A stretch of DNA of 64,000 nucleotides, from contig JBAOHL010000003.1 of NCBI GenBank assembly GCA_037045045.1, forward strand, positions 310,001 through 374,000, written 5' to 3'. Shown here in pieces: positions 50,430 through 58,518 of this stretch. Position 1 is the stretch's first letter. Every line of letters begins with the position of its first letter. Both the position numbers and the translations under genes were made by a program. The notes beneath the pieces were generated by a model, which was given only the letters and a program-made list of their open reading frames with translations, ran no database searches and was not told the DNA's origin. The DNA is from Phosphoribacter sp037045045. Lineage in GTDB: Bacteria > Actinomycetota > Actinomycetes > Actinomycetales > Dermatophilaceae.

Positions 50430-51538
50430 TCACACCACCATCCCGAACTGACGCGGAGAAGCGCACGTCCCCCTCGACGATGTCGCGCATGTCGTGCAAC
50501 GCCGTTGCGCAGCTGCAACGCCCGCTCGATCCCGAACCCGAAGGCGAAGCCGGTGTAGACGTCCGGGTCGATCCCACAGGCGATGAGGCACTTGCGGTTG
50601 ACCATGCCGCGAGCCGCCGAGCTCGATCCACCCGGACCCGCCGCAGACCCGACAGCTCGACGCGTCGCGCTCGCCGAGGCACGCGTGACACTGGAAGTCG
50701 GTCTCCATGCGACGGCTCGGTGAACGGGAAGTACGACGGCGCGCACGCGGGTGCGCACGTCGCCGAACATCGAGCCCGCACCAAGTGGTCGATGGCGCCC
50801 GCGGAGGTGCGCCATCGTCAGGCCCTTGTCGACGGCGAGGCACTCGATCTGGTGGAACACCGGGGTGTGGGTCGCGTCGAGGTCGTCGGTGCGGAACACC
50901 TTGCCCGGGCACGACGACGTAGATCGGCGGTGTCCGGGTGAGCATCGAACGGATCTGCACCGGCGAGGTGTGGGTGCGCAGGACGAGCCCGCCGTCGGGC
51001 GGGTCGACGAAGAAGGTGTCCTGCATCTGCCGGGCCGGGTGGTCCTTGCCGAGGTTGAGCGCGTCGAAGTTCATCCACTCCGACTCGACCTCGGGCCCCT
51101 CGGCGACCTCCCAGCCGGTCGAGACGAAGGCGTCGGCCAACCGCTCCATGGTCAGCTCGACGGGGTGCCGCGCCCCGAGGGCGCGGCGCGCAGTCGGGAG
51201 GGTGACGTCGACGGCCTGCTCGCGCGACGATGCTGCGCCTCGCGATCGGGCGTCAAGGTCGGCCTGCCGGCGCTCGTATGCCGTGGTGAGCGCTGCGAGC
51301 GCGGCACCGACCCGGCTGCCCGGCGTCGGCCTTGGCCGAGGGCGGCAGGGCCCCGATCTCGCGACGGGCCTGCGCCACGGCACCCCTGTCGATGTGGACG
51401 AGCCGGGCCCCCTTGAGGGCATCGAGATCTGTCCGCACCGGCGAACGCGGCCTCGGCTGCGGCGACGGCCACATCGAGGGCCACCGGGTCGAGGGCCGCG
51501 ACCTCGACCGGGTCGTACGGGGAGTTCGGTCCAGACAT
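50430..51538 (-). pseudogene. pheS: pheS with many frame breaks, probably intact gene with sequence errors
   Basis: Begins MSGPNSPYDPVEVAALDPVA and follows the phenylalanyl-tRNA synthetase alpha chain: coiled-coil N-domain, then ESEWMNFDALNLGKDHPARQ, THTSPVQIRSML, TDDLDATHTPVFHQIE, YFPFTEPS, the GGSGWIELGG block and GFAFGFGIERALQLRNGV. These pieces lie in different frames, with switches near 51434, 51320, 50912, 50799, 50776, 50740, 50708, 50612, 50501 and 50447. Nearly every one is explained by one extra base. The gene is essential and single-copy in most bacteria, so error is the likeliest cause. It is paired with pheT, with a 1-bp gap. Confidence 0.85.
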
Positions 51539-51556
51539 CGCCTTCACTTCGTTCGC

Positions 51557-51614
51557 CTCGGACTGCCGGCGCCAGAGTCTTGCGGCTCGGACCGCCGGCG
51601 CCAGAGTCTACGGG
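51557..51614. repeat. 29-bp tandem repeat upstream of pheS
   Basis: Two copies of CTCGGACNGCCGGCGCCAGA plus GTCTNNNGG (51557-51585, 51586-51614) in the pheS upstream region. Each contains the self-complementary GCCGGC and GGCGCC. It might be a regulator site or leftover duplication. Confidence 0.8.
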
Positions 51615-51662
51615 CTCGTCTCGGAAGGCGGTCGGCCCTGCCCAGCCCGCGAACATCGCGTC

Positions 51663-52814
51663 TCAGCCGCGCCCACCGGCGTGTTCGACGTCACGGCGCA
51701 GCGCGTCGGGTTCACCGGCGGGCATGCTGAACCGCAACTCGGCACCGCCGCCGGGGGCCGTCTGGGCAATGATCTTCCCCCCGTGGGCCTCGACGAGGGC
51801 CCGCACGACGTACAACCCGAGCCCGCTGTTCGAAGCGCCTGGAGTGTGCCAGAAGCGGGAGAAGATGAGGGTGCGCTGATGCTCGGGGATGCCGGGGCCT
51901 TCGTCGCGGACCGAGATAACGACCGCCTCGCGGTCTACGGTGCCGGCGACCGGGACGAGCGCGACCTGGCCTGGCTCCACGGTGACGGTGATCATGCCGG
52001 CACCGTGCTTGACCGCGTTGTCGACCAGGTTGACGATGATCTGGTCGAGCCGATCGGGGTCGGCCCACACCTCCGGCAGCGGCTGGCGGACGTCGACGAG
52101 GATCCGTTCTGCGGCCACGCCCATGGCCTCGAGGCGGTGGCGGTGGCGGTCGATGATGCGCCCCAAGGACAACCGTGCTCGGCGCAGTTGTAGCCGCCCG
52201 GCGTCGATTCGGGACACGTCGAGCAGATCGGTGACCAGTCGGGTGACCCGCTCTGCGTCGGCCTCGATGGTCTCGACGACGAAGCGCTTCTGCTCGTCAC
52301 TGAAGCGATCCCAGTGTTTGAGCAAGGTCGTGGAGAACCCCTTGACCGAGGTCAGCGGAGAGCGCAGTTCGTGGGCGAGCGTGGAGATCAACGCGGCGTG
52401 GTCGTGTTCGGTGCGCTGTCGAGCCAACGCGTCGCGCAGCGAGATGAACACCCGGTTGACCCGGGCACCCCGTTCCTTACGGACGTACTTGGCGGTCGCT
52501 AAGACTTCGACGCCTGCTGCGGTCCACAGCAACTTCTCCCGGTGACCCTTGAGTGTCACCAGCCCGTGCCACGGGTCGGCGAGCGACCACCAGTCCCGTC
52601 CATCGTTGTCGCGCAGCGGCAGCGCCTCGCGGACCGGTCGGTTCAGCAGGGTGGCCGGGCCCAACTGGAGAATCTCCCCGGCCCGCCGGTTGACGAACCG
52701 GACAACCTCCCGGCCGTCGAGGACGACCAGGCCGTCGGGGAGCACGTCGGAGACTGCGTGGACGTCGTTGATGGGGACGGTGACCGGCACTTCGGTCGAC
52801 CCGGCAGGCTCCAT
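51663..52814 (-). CDS. PAS-domain sensor histidine kinase
   Basis: The 383-residue protein has a PAS-like sensory segment (VSDVLPDGLVVLDGREVVRF, about residues 20-130), a HisKA domain with phosphoacceptor His148 in LISTLAHELRSPLTSVKGF, and a HATPase domain with N-box NLVDNAVKHGAG, G1 RDEGPGIPEHQ, F-box FSRFWH and G2 SGLGLYVVRALVEAHGG. There is no transmembrane segment, so it is probably cytoplasmic. No response regulator gene is adjacent. The order infC-rpmI-rplT-methyltransferase-kinase-pheST is conserved in actinobacteria such as Streptomyces. Start at ATG 52812-52814. Confidence 0.93.
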   Translation of the reverse strand: MEPAGSTEVPVTVPINDVHAVSDVLPDGLVVLDGREVVRFVNRRAGEILQLGPATLLNRPVREALPLRDNDGRDWWSLADPWHGLVTLKGHREKLLWTAAGVEVLATAKYVRKERGARVNRVFISLRDALARQRTEHDHAALISTLAHELRSPLTSVKGFSTTLLKHWDRFSDEQKRFVVETIEADAERVTRLVTDLLDVSRIDAGRLQLRRARLSLGRIIDRHRHRLEAMGVAAERILVDVRQPLPEVWADPDRLDQIIVNLVDNAVKHGAGMITVTVEPGQVALVPVAGTVDREAVVISVRDEGPGIPEHQRTLIFSRFWHTPGASNSGLGLYVVRALVEAHGGKIIAQTAPGGGAELRFSMPAGEPDALRRDVEHAGGRG

Positions 52815-52825
52815 GGCGCTCAAGG

Positions 52826-53662
52826 CTAGCCGCCTGTGCGGCGGGCTTCGAGATTCGACGCACTCGCTGGCCGGCCGGCCGTGGCCGAGGCATAGAGACA
52901 CACAGTGGCCGCCATCGCGAGATTGAGCGACTCGGCCCGCCCGACGATGGGCACCCTCACGACCTCGTCGCATTCCGAGAGCAGCTCGACGGGCAGTCCC
53001 CAGGCCTCGTTCCCCATCACCCACGCATGGGGCGCAGCGAGGTCGACCTGGGCAAGCGTCCGCGGTCCGGCTCCGTCGGCGGCATACACCCTCAGTCCGG
53101 CCCCGCGAAGCGAGGCGACGGTCGCCCTTGCATCGACCGCGGTCACCACGGGGAGGTGGAAGGCCGAGCCCGCGGTCGAGCGCACCACCTTGGGACTCCA
53201 CACATCGACGCTGCCGTCCGTGACGACGACGGCGTCGGCACCGAACGCGTCCGCACCGCGCAGCACGGTGCCGGCGTTCCCCGGATCGCGCACGTTGGCC
53301 AGGACGCAGACGAGGCGAGGCCGGGCGTCGAGGACTTCCCCGAGGCCGACCCGAGGGATTCGGCACACGGCGAGCAGCCCCGGCGGGGTCTGGGCGTCGG
53401 CCATGGTGGCCAGCACCTCGTCGCTGGCCTCGTGGACCGCTAACCCGGTGCGGATCGCAGCCTCGACGACGTCGACGTGGCGGGCCCGTGCCGACTCGGT
53501 GACGTACACGCCGACGACGAGGTCGCCTCGATAGGCGACCACCTCACGAACCGTTTGCGGACCTTCGGCAAGGAACCACCCGGTCCGTTCTCGCGCCGAA
53601 CGCCGGGACAGGGCCGCGACAGCCCGCACCCGATCGGATCGGGGGTTGGTCAGCGGGCCCAT
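52826..53662 (-). CDS. SpoU/TrmH family RNA 2'-O-methyltransferase
   Basis: A SPOUT-class SAM-dependent methyltransferase, probably acting on 23S rRNA or tRNA. The 278-residue protein has an N-terminal substrate-binding domain and the three SpoU motifs: motif 1 NVRDPGNAGTVLRGADAFGA, motif 2 WVMGNEAWGLP, and motif 3 AESLNLAMAATVCLY. It lies between rplT and the kinase. The exact RNA target cannot be fixed by sequence, so no gene symbol is given. Confidence 0.92.
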   Translation of the reverse strand: MGPLTNPRSDRVRAVAALSRRSARERTGWFLAEGPQTVREVVAYRGDLVVGVYVTESARARHVDVVEAAIRTGLAVHEASDEVLATMADAQTPPGLLAVCRIPRVGLGEVLDARPRLVCVLANVRDPGNAGTVLRGADAFGADAVVVTDGSVDVWSPKVVRSTAGSAFHLPVVTAVDARATVASLRGAGLRVYAADGAGPRTLAQVDLAAPHAWVMGNEAWGLPVELLSECDEVVRVPIVGRAESLNLAMAATVCLYASATAGRPASASNLEARRTGG

Positions 53663-53685
53663 CCCGGCGCTCGGGTCCGTGCCGG

Positions 53686-54072
53686 TCAGGCCGCCGTGCC
53701 CGAACCAGCCGCCGCAGTGGGGACGTTGGCGCGAGCCAACTCCACGAGCTTCGCGAAGGCCGCGGCGTCGTTGACGGCGAGGTCGGCGAGGATCTTGCGG
53801 TCCACGTCGACACCGGCGGTGCGCAGACCCTGGACGAACCGGTTGTACGTCATCCCGTTGGCGCGAGCCCCCGCGTTGATCCGCTGGATCCAGAGCCGAC
53901 GGAAGTCGCCCTTCTTGGCCCGACGGTCCCGGTAGGCGTAGCCGAGCGAGTGCTGGACCTGCTCCTTGGCCTTGCGGTAGAGCCGGGAGCGCTGGCCGCG
54001 ATAGCCACTGGCGCGCTCGAGGGTCACCCGGCGCTTCTTGTGGGCGTTGGCCGCCCGCTTCACGCGTGCCAC
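53686..54072 (-). CDS. rplT: 50S ribosomal protein L20
   Basis: The 128-residue protein starts (GTG) ARVKRAANAHKKRRVTLERASG and has the basic L20 sequence YRDRRAKKGDFRRLWIQRINA and FVQGLRTAGVDVDRKILADLA. L20 is needed for 50S assembly and in many bacteria represses its own operon. It follows rpmI by 33 bp in the infC-rpmI-rplT operon. The C-terminal few residues (PTAAAGSGTAA) are a variable tail. Confidence 0.97.
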   Translation of the reverse strand: MARVKRAANAHKKRRVTLERASGYRGQRSRLYRKAKEQVQHSLGYAYRDRRAKKGDFRRLWIQRINAGARANGMTYNRFVQGLRTAGVDVDRKILADLAVNDAAAFAKLVELARANVPTAAAGSGTAA

Positions 54073-54105
54073 GTGAGTTCTCCTTCTGTTACTCGGGTGC
54101 CCGGC

Positions 54106-54300
54106 TTATGAGCCGAGAAGCTTTTTGACGGTGCGCCGGTCGGCCTTGGACACCTCGAGATCGCCGGCGATCGACCGCATCTCCTTGCTCGACTTCACCT
54201 CGAGCCGGTGACGCCCCCCGGCCTGCTCGCGCATGAGCTTGCCGGTGCCGGTGATGCGGAAGCGCTTCTTCGCCCCGCTGTGGGTCTTGTTCTTCGGCAT
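54106..54300 (-). CDS. rpmI: 50S ribosomal protein L35
   Basis: The 64-residue protein, MPKNKTHSGAKKRFRITGTG, is a typical L35. Its ATG is 95 bp downstream of infC; that spacer contains the inverted pair of CGGCATAC/GTATGCCG words (54367-54387), which could form an mRNA hairpin. The product is short and basic, as expected. Confidence 0.97.
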   Translation of the reverse strand: MPKNKTHSGAKKRFRITGTGKLMREQAGGRHRLEVKSSKEMRSIAGDLEVSKADRRTVKKLLGS

Positions 54301-54366
54301 GGTGCGCCGATCTCCTTCGTCTCTCGGCCCGGCCGCTGGTACGGCTGGGTCGTGCTGGTGCCGGGA

Positions 54367-54387
54367 CGGCATACGGGTCGTATGCCG
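54367..54387. repeat. Inverted 8-mer pair in the infC-rpmI spacer
   Basis: CGGCATAC (54367-54374) and GTATGCCG (54380-54387) face each other with a 5-bp spacer, so the transcript could form an 8-bp stem with a short loop. It is not followed by a T-run on the minus strand, so a simple terminator is not evident; it could act as an attenuator or processing site. Confidence 0.75.
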
Positions 54388-54395
54388 CGCGGCGG

Positions 54396-55304
54396 TCAGG
54401 GTGTCGCGCCCCGCGCGGGCGCGGTGGGCACCGCGGCGCCCGCCGGCGGACCAGGGACCGGGCGGCGGGCGGCGGCCGGCTCGGGCCTGGGCGTCGGGGG
54501 GGCCGGTGTCGGCGCAGGGGCCGGGCTGGCAGGTGCCGCGGACGGTGTGGCCGATGACGACTCAGCGACCGGGCTCGCCGCTGCCGCGGACGGTGTGGCC
54601 GATGACGACTCAGCGACCGGGCTCGCCGCTGCCGCGGCAGGGGCTGAGCTGGCCGGTGCCGTCGCCGGGTTGGTGGCCGTGGCGTCCGACCCCGGCAGGG
54701 ATCCGGTCGCGACGGCGGCGGTCGAGGTGCCGGCCCCCTCGTCGCTGCGGGCAACGGTCTCCCTCGCCCGACGCGCCTCGGCCTTGGCCTCGGACTTCTT
54801 CTTCGTCGGCCCGAGGACCATGATCATGTTGCGCCCGTCCTGCTTGGGAGCGGACTCGACGTAGCCGAGTTCGATGACGTCCTCGGCGAGGCGCTGCAAC
54901 AGCCGGAAGCCCAGCTCCGGTCGGGACTGCTCCCGCCCGCGGAACATGATCGTTACCTTGACCTTGTCCCCGGCCCTGAGGAACCGCTCCACGTGGCCCT
55001 TCTTGGTGCCGTAGTCGTGGGGGTCGATCTTGGGGCGGAGCTTGATCTCCTTGATGACCGTGTTGACCTGGTTCTTGCGGGCCTCGCGAGCCTTCATGGC
55101 TTGCTCGTACTTGAACTTGCCGAAGTCCATGAGCTTGGCGACTGGCGGCCTGGCCGTCGGGGCGACCTCGACGAGGTCGAGGTCGGCCTCTGCGGCCAGA
55201 CGCAGCGCGTCCTCGACGCGCACGATGCCGACCTGTTCGCCGTTGGGCCCGACCAAGCGCACCTCGGGGACCCGAATGCGCTCGTTGATGCGGGGTTCGG
55301 TGAT
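54396..55304 (-). CDS. infC: Translation initiation factor IF-3, ATC start, long low-complexity tail
   Basis: IF-3 binds the 30S subunit and checks the start codon and initiator tRNA. The core (about residues 1-175) is normal: TEPRINERIRVPEVRLVGPN, LMDFGKFKYEQAMKARE and IMFRGREQSRPELGFRL. The only good start is ATC at 55302-55304, 6 nt after AAGGAG. IF-3 genes often use such rare starts, which IF-3 itself discriminates against (autoregulation). After about residue 175 comes an Ala/Pro/Ser tail of about 125 residues, including an exact 48-bp duplication (54541-54636). It is first of infC-rpmI-rplT. Confidence 0.95.
   Translation of the reverse strand: MTEPRINERIRVPEVRLVGPNGEQVGIVRVEDALRLAAEADLDLVEVAPTARPPVAKLMDFGKFKYEQAMKAREARKNQVNTVIKEIKLRPKIDPHDYGTKKGHVERFLRAGDKVKVTIMFRGREQSRPELGFRLLQRLAEDVIELGYVESAPKQDGRNMIMVLGPTKKKSEAKAEARRARETVARSDEGAGTSTAAVATGSLPGSDATATNPATAPASSAPAAAAASPVAESSSATPSAAAASPVAESSSATPSAAPASPAPAPTPAPPTPRPEPAAARRPVPGPPAGAAVPTAPARGATP
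54541..54636. repeat. 48-bp tandem repeat in the infC tail
   Basis: Two 48-bp units (54541-54588, 54589-54636), identical as read, each encoding a 16-residue AAAASPVAESSSATPS-type block in the IF-3 extension. Confidence 0.9.
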
Positions 55305-55624
55305 GTGGTGCTCCTTCGTCGTCGCGGCGTCGACCCTGCGACGGAGAAGGCCCCTCGCCGCTCGGTGCGCGAGGAGCCTCGGTGTCGAGTCCGACGCGTT
55401 CGGCCGCAGCCGAGCACGCGAGACCCCGCCGGCTGCGCGCCAGCGGTGGGCGCCCGGCATACCGGACTCCCTGGTCGGACCCGACCCGGCGACCTGAGCC
55501 GGTGAAGGCGACGGTCGACGCGGGTGGAAGCAAGGCTTCTCTTTGCACGCCAGACCCGGTCGGTCGCCCGCTCGGACCCGGCTGGTCGGCACCAAGGGTA
55601 CCAGCCGAGTCGGGCCCGGCGGTT
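55305..55624 (-). promoter_or_regulatory. infC upstream region (about 320 bp, no gene)
   Basis: The gap between the MFS stop and the infC start contains an inverted repeat GGCTGGT/ACCAGCC with a 13-nt loop near 55589-55615, which may end MFS transcription. One CGGCATAC 8-mer lies at 55455-55462. The AAGGAG ribosome site is just before the ATC start. No clear promoter hexamers were found. Confidence 0.4.
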
Positions 55625-56839
55625 CTATCCCGAAGGCAGCGCAATCGGCCGACCGCCTCGCGTTCGCCATCGCAATCCCGCGGCGCCGACAGCGGCAACC
55701 GCCAATCCGAGGATCGACACGATGACGAAACCCCACTGCCAGCCCCCGTGGTCGATGGCGAAGCCAGCCATCGGGGCACCGATGGCCTGCCCGGTCGTCA
55801 TGGCCGAGCCGTGCCAGCCCATCGCCTCCCCTCGCGAGCGTTCGTGGACCAGGCGGGAGAGGTGGTCGAGAGTCGCGGTGATCGTCGGAGCGCACAGGAT
55901 GCCGCACCCGAACAGCAGCGCCGAAAGCAGGGGCAGAGACGGGGCCACCCCGACGAGCGCCGTCGTCGCGGCCAGTCCCCCGAGCAGCCAGAACACCGAG
56001 ATCGCCCGCTGCCACACCCCGTAGACCAGGCCACCGAGCATCGACCCGGCGCCCCACACGGCCATGACCCACCCGATCGCGGACTGTTCGTCCATAGCCC
56101 GCAGCGCCGCGACGATGGCGACGTCGGTGCCGGCGAGCACGACCGACGCCGCGGTGCCGGCCCCGAGCACGGCGAGCACCGCGAGGGTGACCCAGCCCAG
56201 ACGTCCCGCACGGTATGCCGGTCCGTCCTGGCCCGGGTCCACCGAGTCGCTCTCTTCGTCGCTGCGCAGCGGTGGGTCGGCGACGAGCAAGGCCGCCGCG
56301 CCGGCCACGCTGGCCAGTTGCAGGCCGACCAACACCCACCGGGTGTCCCAGGCGGTCGCGGCCCACACCCCGAGAGCGGGGCCGATCATGAACGAGACCT
56401 CGGTGAGGGCCGAATCCAGCGACAGGCCGGCGCGTCGGCGATCCTTCGGGAGGGCGTGGATCAACGCCTGGCGTAGCAGCGAGAACGTCGGCACGACGAA
56501 GAGCCCGGAGACGAGCACGAGTGGCAGCAGCGCGGCATACGGCAGGAAGGGGATCACCGACCAGGCGAGCGCCTGGACGACGATCGACGGCGCGACCGTG
56601 CGGCGCAAGCCGACCCGATCGAGCATCCGGCCGCGCCACGGCGCCGAGATCGCGACGGCCACGGTGAACGCGGCCGAGACCAGCCCCGCCTCGCCGTAGC
56701 TGCGCCCGAGGGTGACGATGATGTGCAGGGTCAGCGCGACCCACGCGGCGAACATCGGGACGCGCACGAGCAGGCCGAAACCGAGGACGCCACGAACGCC
56801 CGGCACGGCCAGAACGGATCGGTAGGCGCCCAGGTGCAT
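55625..56839 (-). CDS. MFS transporter
   Basis: The 404-residue protein has about 12 hydrophobic segments and MFS-like features. The loop after the second helix reads RGRMLDRVGLRRT, a form of the MFS motif A, and the second half begins after an acidic loop with ESDSVDPGQDGP. There is no adjacent regulator, and the substrate is unknown. It is probably a drug or metabolite exporter, but that is not determined by sequence. Start at ATG 56837-56839. Confidence 0.85.
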   Translation of the reverse strand: MHLGAYRSVLAVPGVRGVLGFGLLVRVPMFAAWVALTLHIIVTLGRSYGEAGLVSAAFTVAVAISAPWRGRMLDRVGLRRTVAPSIVVQALAWSVIPFLPYAALLPLVLVSGLFVVPTFSLLRQALIHALPKDRRRAGLSLDSALTEVSFMIGPALGVWAATAWDTRWVLVGLQLASVAGAAALLVADPPLRSDEESDSVDPGQDGPAYRAGRLGWVTLAVLAVLGAGTAASVVLAGTDVAIVAALRAMDEQSAIGWVMAVWGAGSMLGGLVYGVWQRAISVFWLLGGLAATTALVGVAPSLPLLSALLFGCGILCAPTITATLDHLSRLVHERSRGEAMGWHGSAMTTGQAIGAPMAGFAIDHGGWQWGFVIVSILGLAVAAVGAAGLRWRTRGGRPIALPSG

Positions 56840-56923
56840 CCGGTCAGTTTCTCAAACCGACCGACCTACTTCACCCGGTTTACCCGCGCGCGACGCCGCC
56901 TGGGCCGCGGTCCAGCGCGCGAG

Positions 56924-58444
56924 TCAGAGCGAGTCGCGCAAGGCCCGCAGCCGGACCAGCGTCGAGGTCTTACCGAGGATCTGCATCGACTCGAACAGCG
57001 GCGGCGAGACCAGTTGGCCGGACACCGCGGTGCGCAACGGCCCGAAGGCGAGCTTCGCCTTGAGCCCCAAACCGTCGACGAGGGCCGCGCGCAGGGCAGC
57101 CTCGATACGCTCGGCGGTCCACCCGCCGGCGGTCCCGAGCACGCCGTCGCCGTGATCGTCGAGATCGGCCAACGCGTGCAGTGCGGCATCGAGCACCCGC
57201 GGCGCGTGGGCGTCGAGTTGGTGCCGGGCGTCAGCAGCGATCGCGATCTGGTCGTCGGCCTGAAAGAACGGCGCGACCAGCGGGGCCGCCTCCGCGAGCC
57301 GGGCAATCCGGGTCTGGATGAGTTCGGTGACCTCCGTCAGTCGACCGAGTTCGCCGAGCGACGGGTTGGCCGACAACACGCCGTCGGCCTCGAGGTAGGG
57401 CAGCAGTCGGGAGGCGAGCTCGCGCACTGGCAGCGCCCGGATGTAGATCCCGTTGAGCCACCCGAGCTTGTCGAGGTTGAAGATCGGCCCCACCGGGTTG
57501 ACCTTGGCCCAGTCGAAGTCGGCCGCGAACTGATCGAGGGTGAACACCTCGACGTCCTCGCCGTGATCTCCGTGCGCCGGCGGATAGGCCAGCAAGGCAA
57601 GGAAGTTGACGATGGCCTCGGGCAGGTACCCCTGCTCGCGGAACCACCCCAGACGGGCGGCCGGGTTGTTCCGCTTGCTGATCTTGGACTTGTCGGGGTT
57701 GCGCAGCAGCGGCATGTGCGCGTATGCCGGCACGGTCAGTCCCAGCCAGTCGTGCAGCAACAGGTGCTTGGGCGTCGAGGAGATCCACTCTTCGCCACGC
57801 ACGACGTGGGTGATCCCCATCTCGTGGTCGTCGACGACGACCGCGAGATGGTAGGTGGGGAACCCATCGGCCTTGAGGATGACCTGGTCGTCCGGGCGTG
57901 GGGCGTGCACCGTGCCGCGGATGAGGTCGACGAAGGACAGCGGGACGTCGTCGGGGACGAGCATCCGCACGACCGGGGCCTCGGTGAACCCTGGCAGCTT
58001 GGCGCGCTGCTCGCGGGTCTTGCCGAGGCAGAGCCGGTCGTAGCCGGTGGGTTGCTTGGCCTTCTGCTGCGCCTCGCGCATCTGCGCGAGCCGTTCCGGA
58101 GAGCACCAGCAGTGGTAGGCGTGTCCGTCCTTGAGCAATCGCTCGACGTAGGGCCGGTAGGTGCCGAGGCGTTCGGACTGGCGGTAGGGACCGTGCGGCC
58201 CGCCGACGTCGGGACCCTCGTCCCAGGACAGGCCGAGCCAGTGCAGCGTCGAGAAGATCTGCGCCTCGCTGCCGTGGCGCTGGCGGGCCTGGTCGGTGTC
58301 CTCGATGCGCAGGACGAACCGCCCGCCGTGTTGGCGCGCGAACGCGAGGTTGAACAACGACATGTATGCCGTGCCGACGTGCGGGTCACCCGTCGGCGAC
58401 GGGGCCACCCGCACGCGCACCGGAGCGCTCTGCTGATCGTCCAT
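56924..58444 (-). CDS. gltX: Glutamate--tRNA ligase
   Basis: A class I synthetase charging tRNA-Glu (and probably tRNA-Gln in organisms with GatCAB). The 506-residue protein has the HIGH-equivalent APSPTGDPHVGTAYM (residues 14-28), the FVLRIEDTDQAR segment, the VVRGEEWISSTPKHLLLH segment and the KMSKS-equivalent KISKRNNPAA. The C-terminal anticodon-binding domain follows. ATG 58442-58444 is the start. Confidence 0.96.
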   Translation of the reverse strand: MDDQQSAPVRVRVAPSPTGDPHVGTAYMSLFNLAFARQHGGRFVLRIEDTDQARQRHGSEAQIFSTLHWLGLSWDEGPDVGGPHGPYRQSERLGTYRPYVERLLKDGHAYHCWCSPERLAQMREAQQKAKQPTGYDRLCLGKTREQRAKLPGFTEAPVVRMLVPDDVPLSFVDLIRGTVHAPRPDDQVILKADGFPTYHLAVVVDDHEMGITHVVRGEEWISSTPKHLLLHDWLGLTVPAYAHMPLLRNPDKSKISKRNNPAARLGWFREQGYLPEAIVNFLALLAYPPAHGDHGEDVEVFTLDQFAADFDWAKVNPVGPIFNLDKLGWLNGIYIRALPVRELASRLLPYLEADGVLSANPSLGELGRLTEVTELIQTRIARLAEAAPLVAPFFQADDQIAIAADARHQLDAHAPRVLDAALHALADLDDHGDGVLGTAGGWTAERIEAALRAALVDGLGLKAKLAFGPLRTAVSGQLVSPPLFESMQILGKTSTLVRLRALRDSL

Positions 58445-58518
58445 GGTGGCGTCAGCCTAGTGCGGATCGACGGGGTCGGCCGGCTACGCCGAGCCTCGAT
58501 CCGTCCCGGACCGCCGAG

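Noticed and set aside
47857..51538. pheS and pheT as genuinely decayed genes
   Set aside because: The damage is nearly all single-base insertions in otherwise conserved coding sequence, confined to one stretch, in essential genes; sequence error is more likely. Kept as broken features and a finding.
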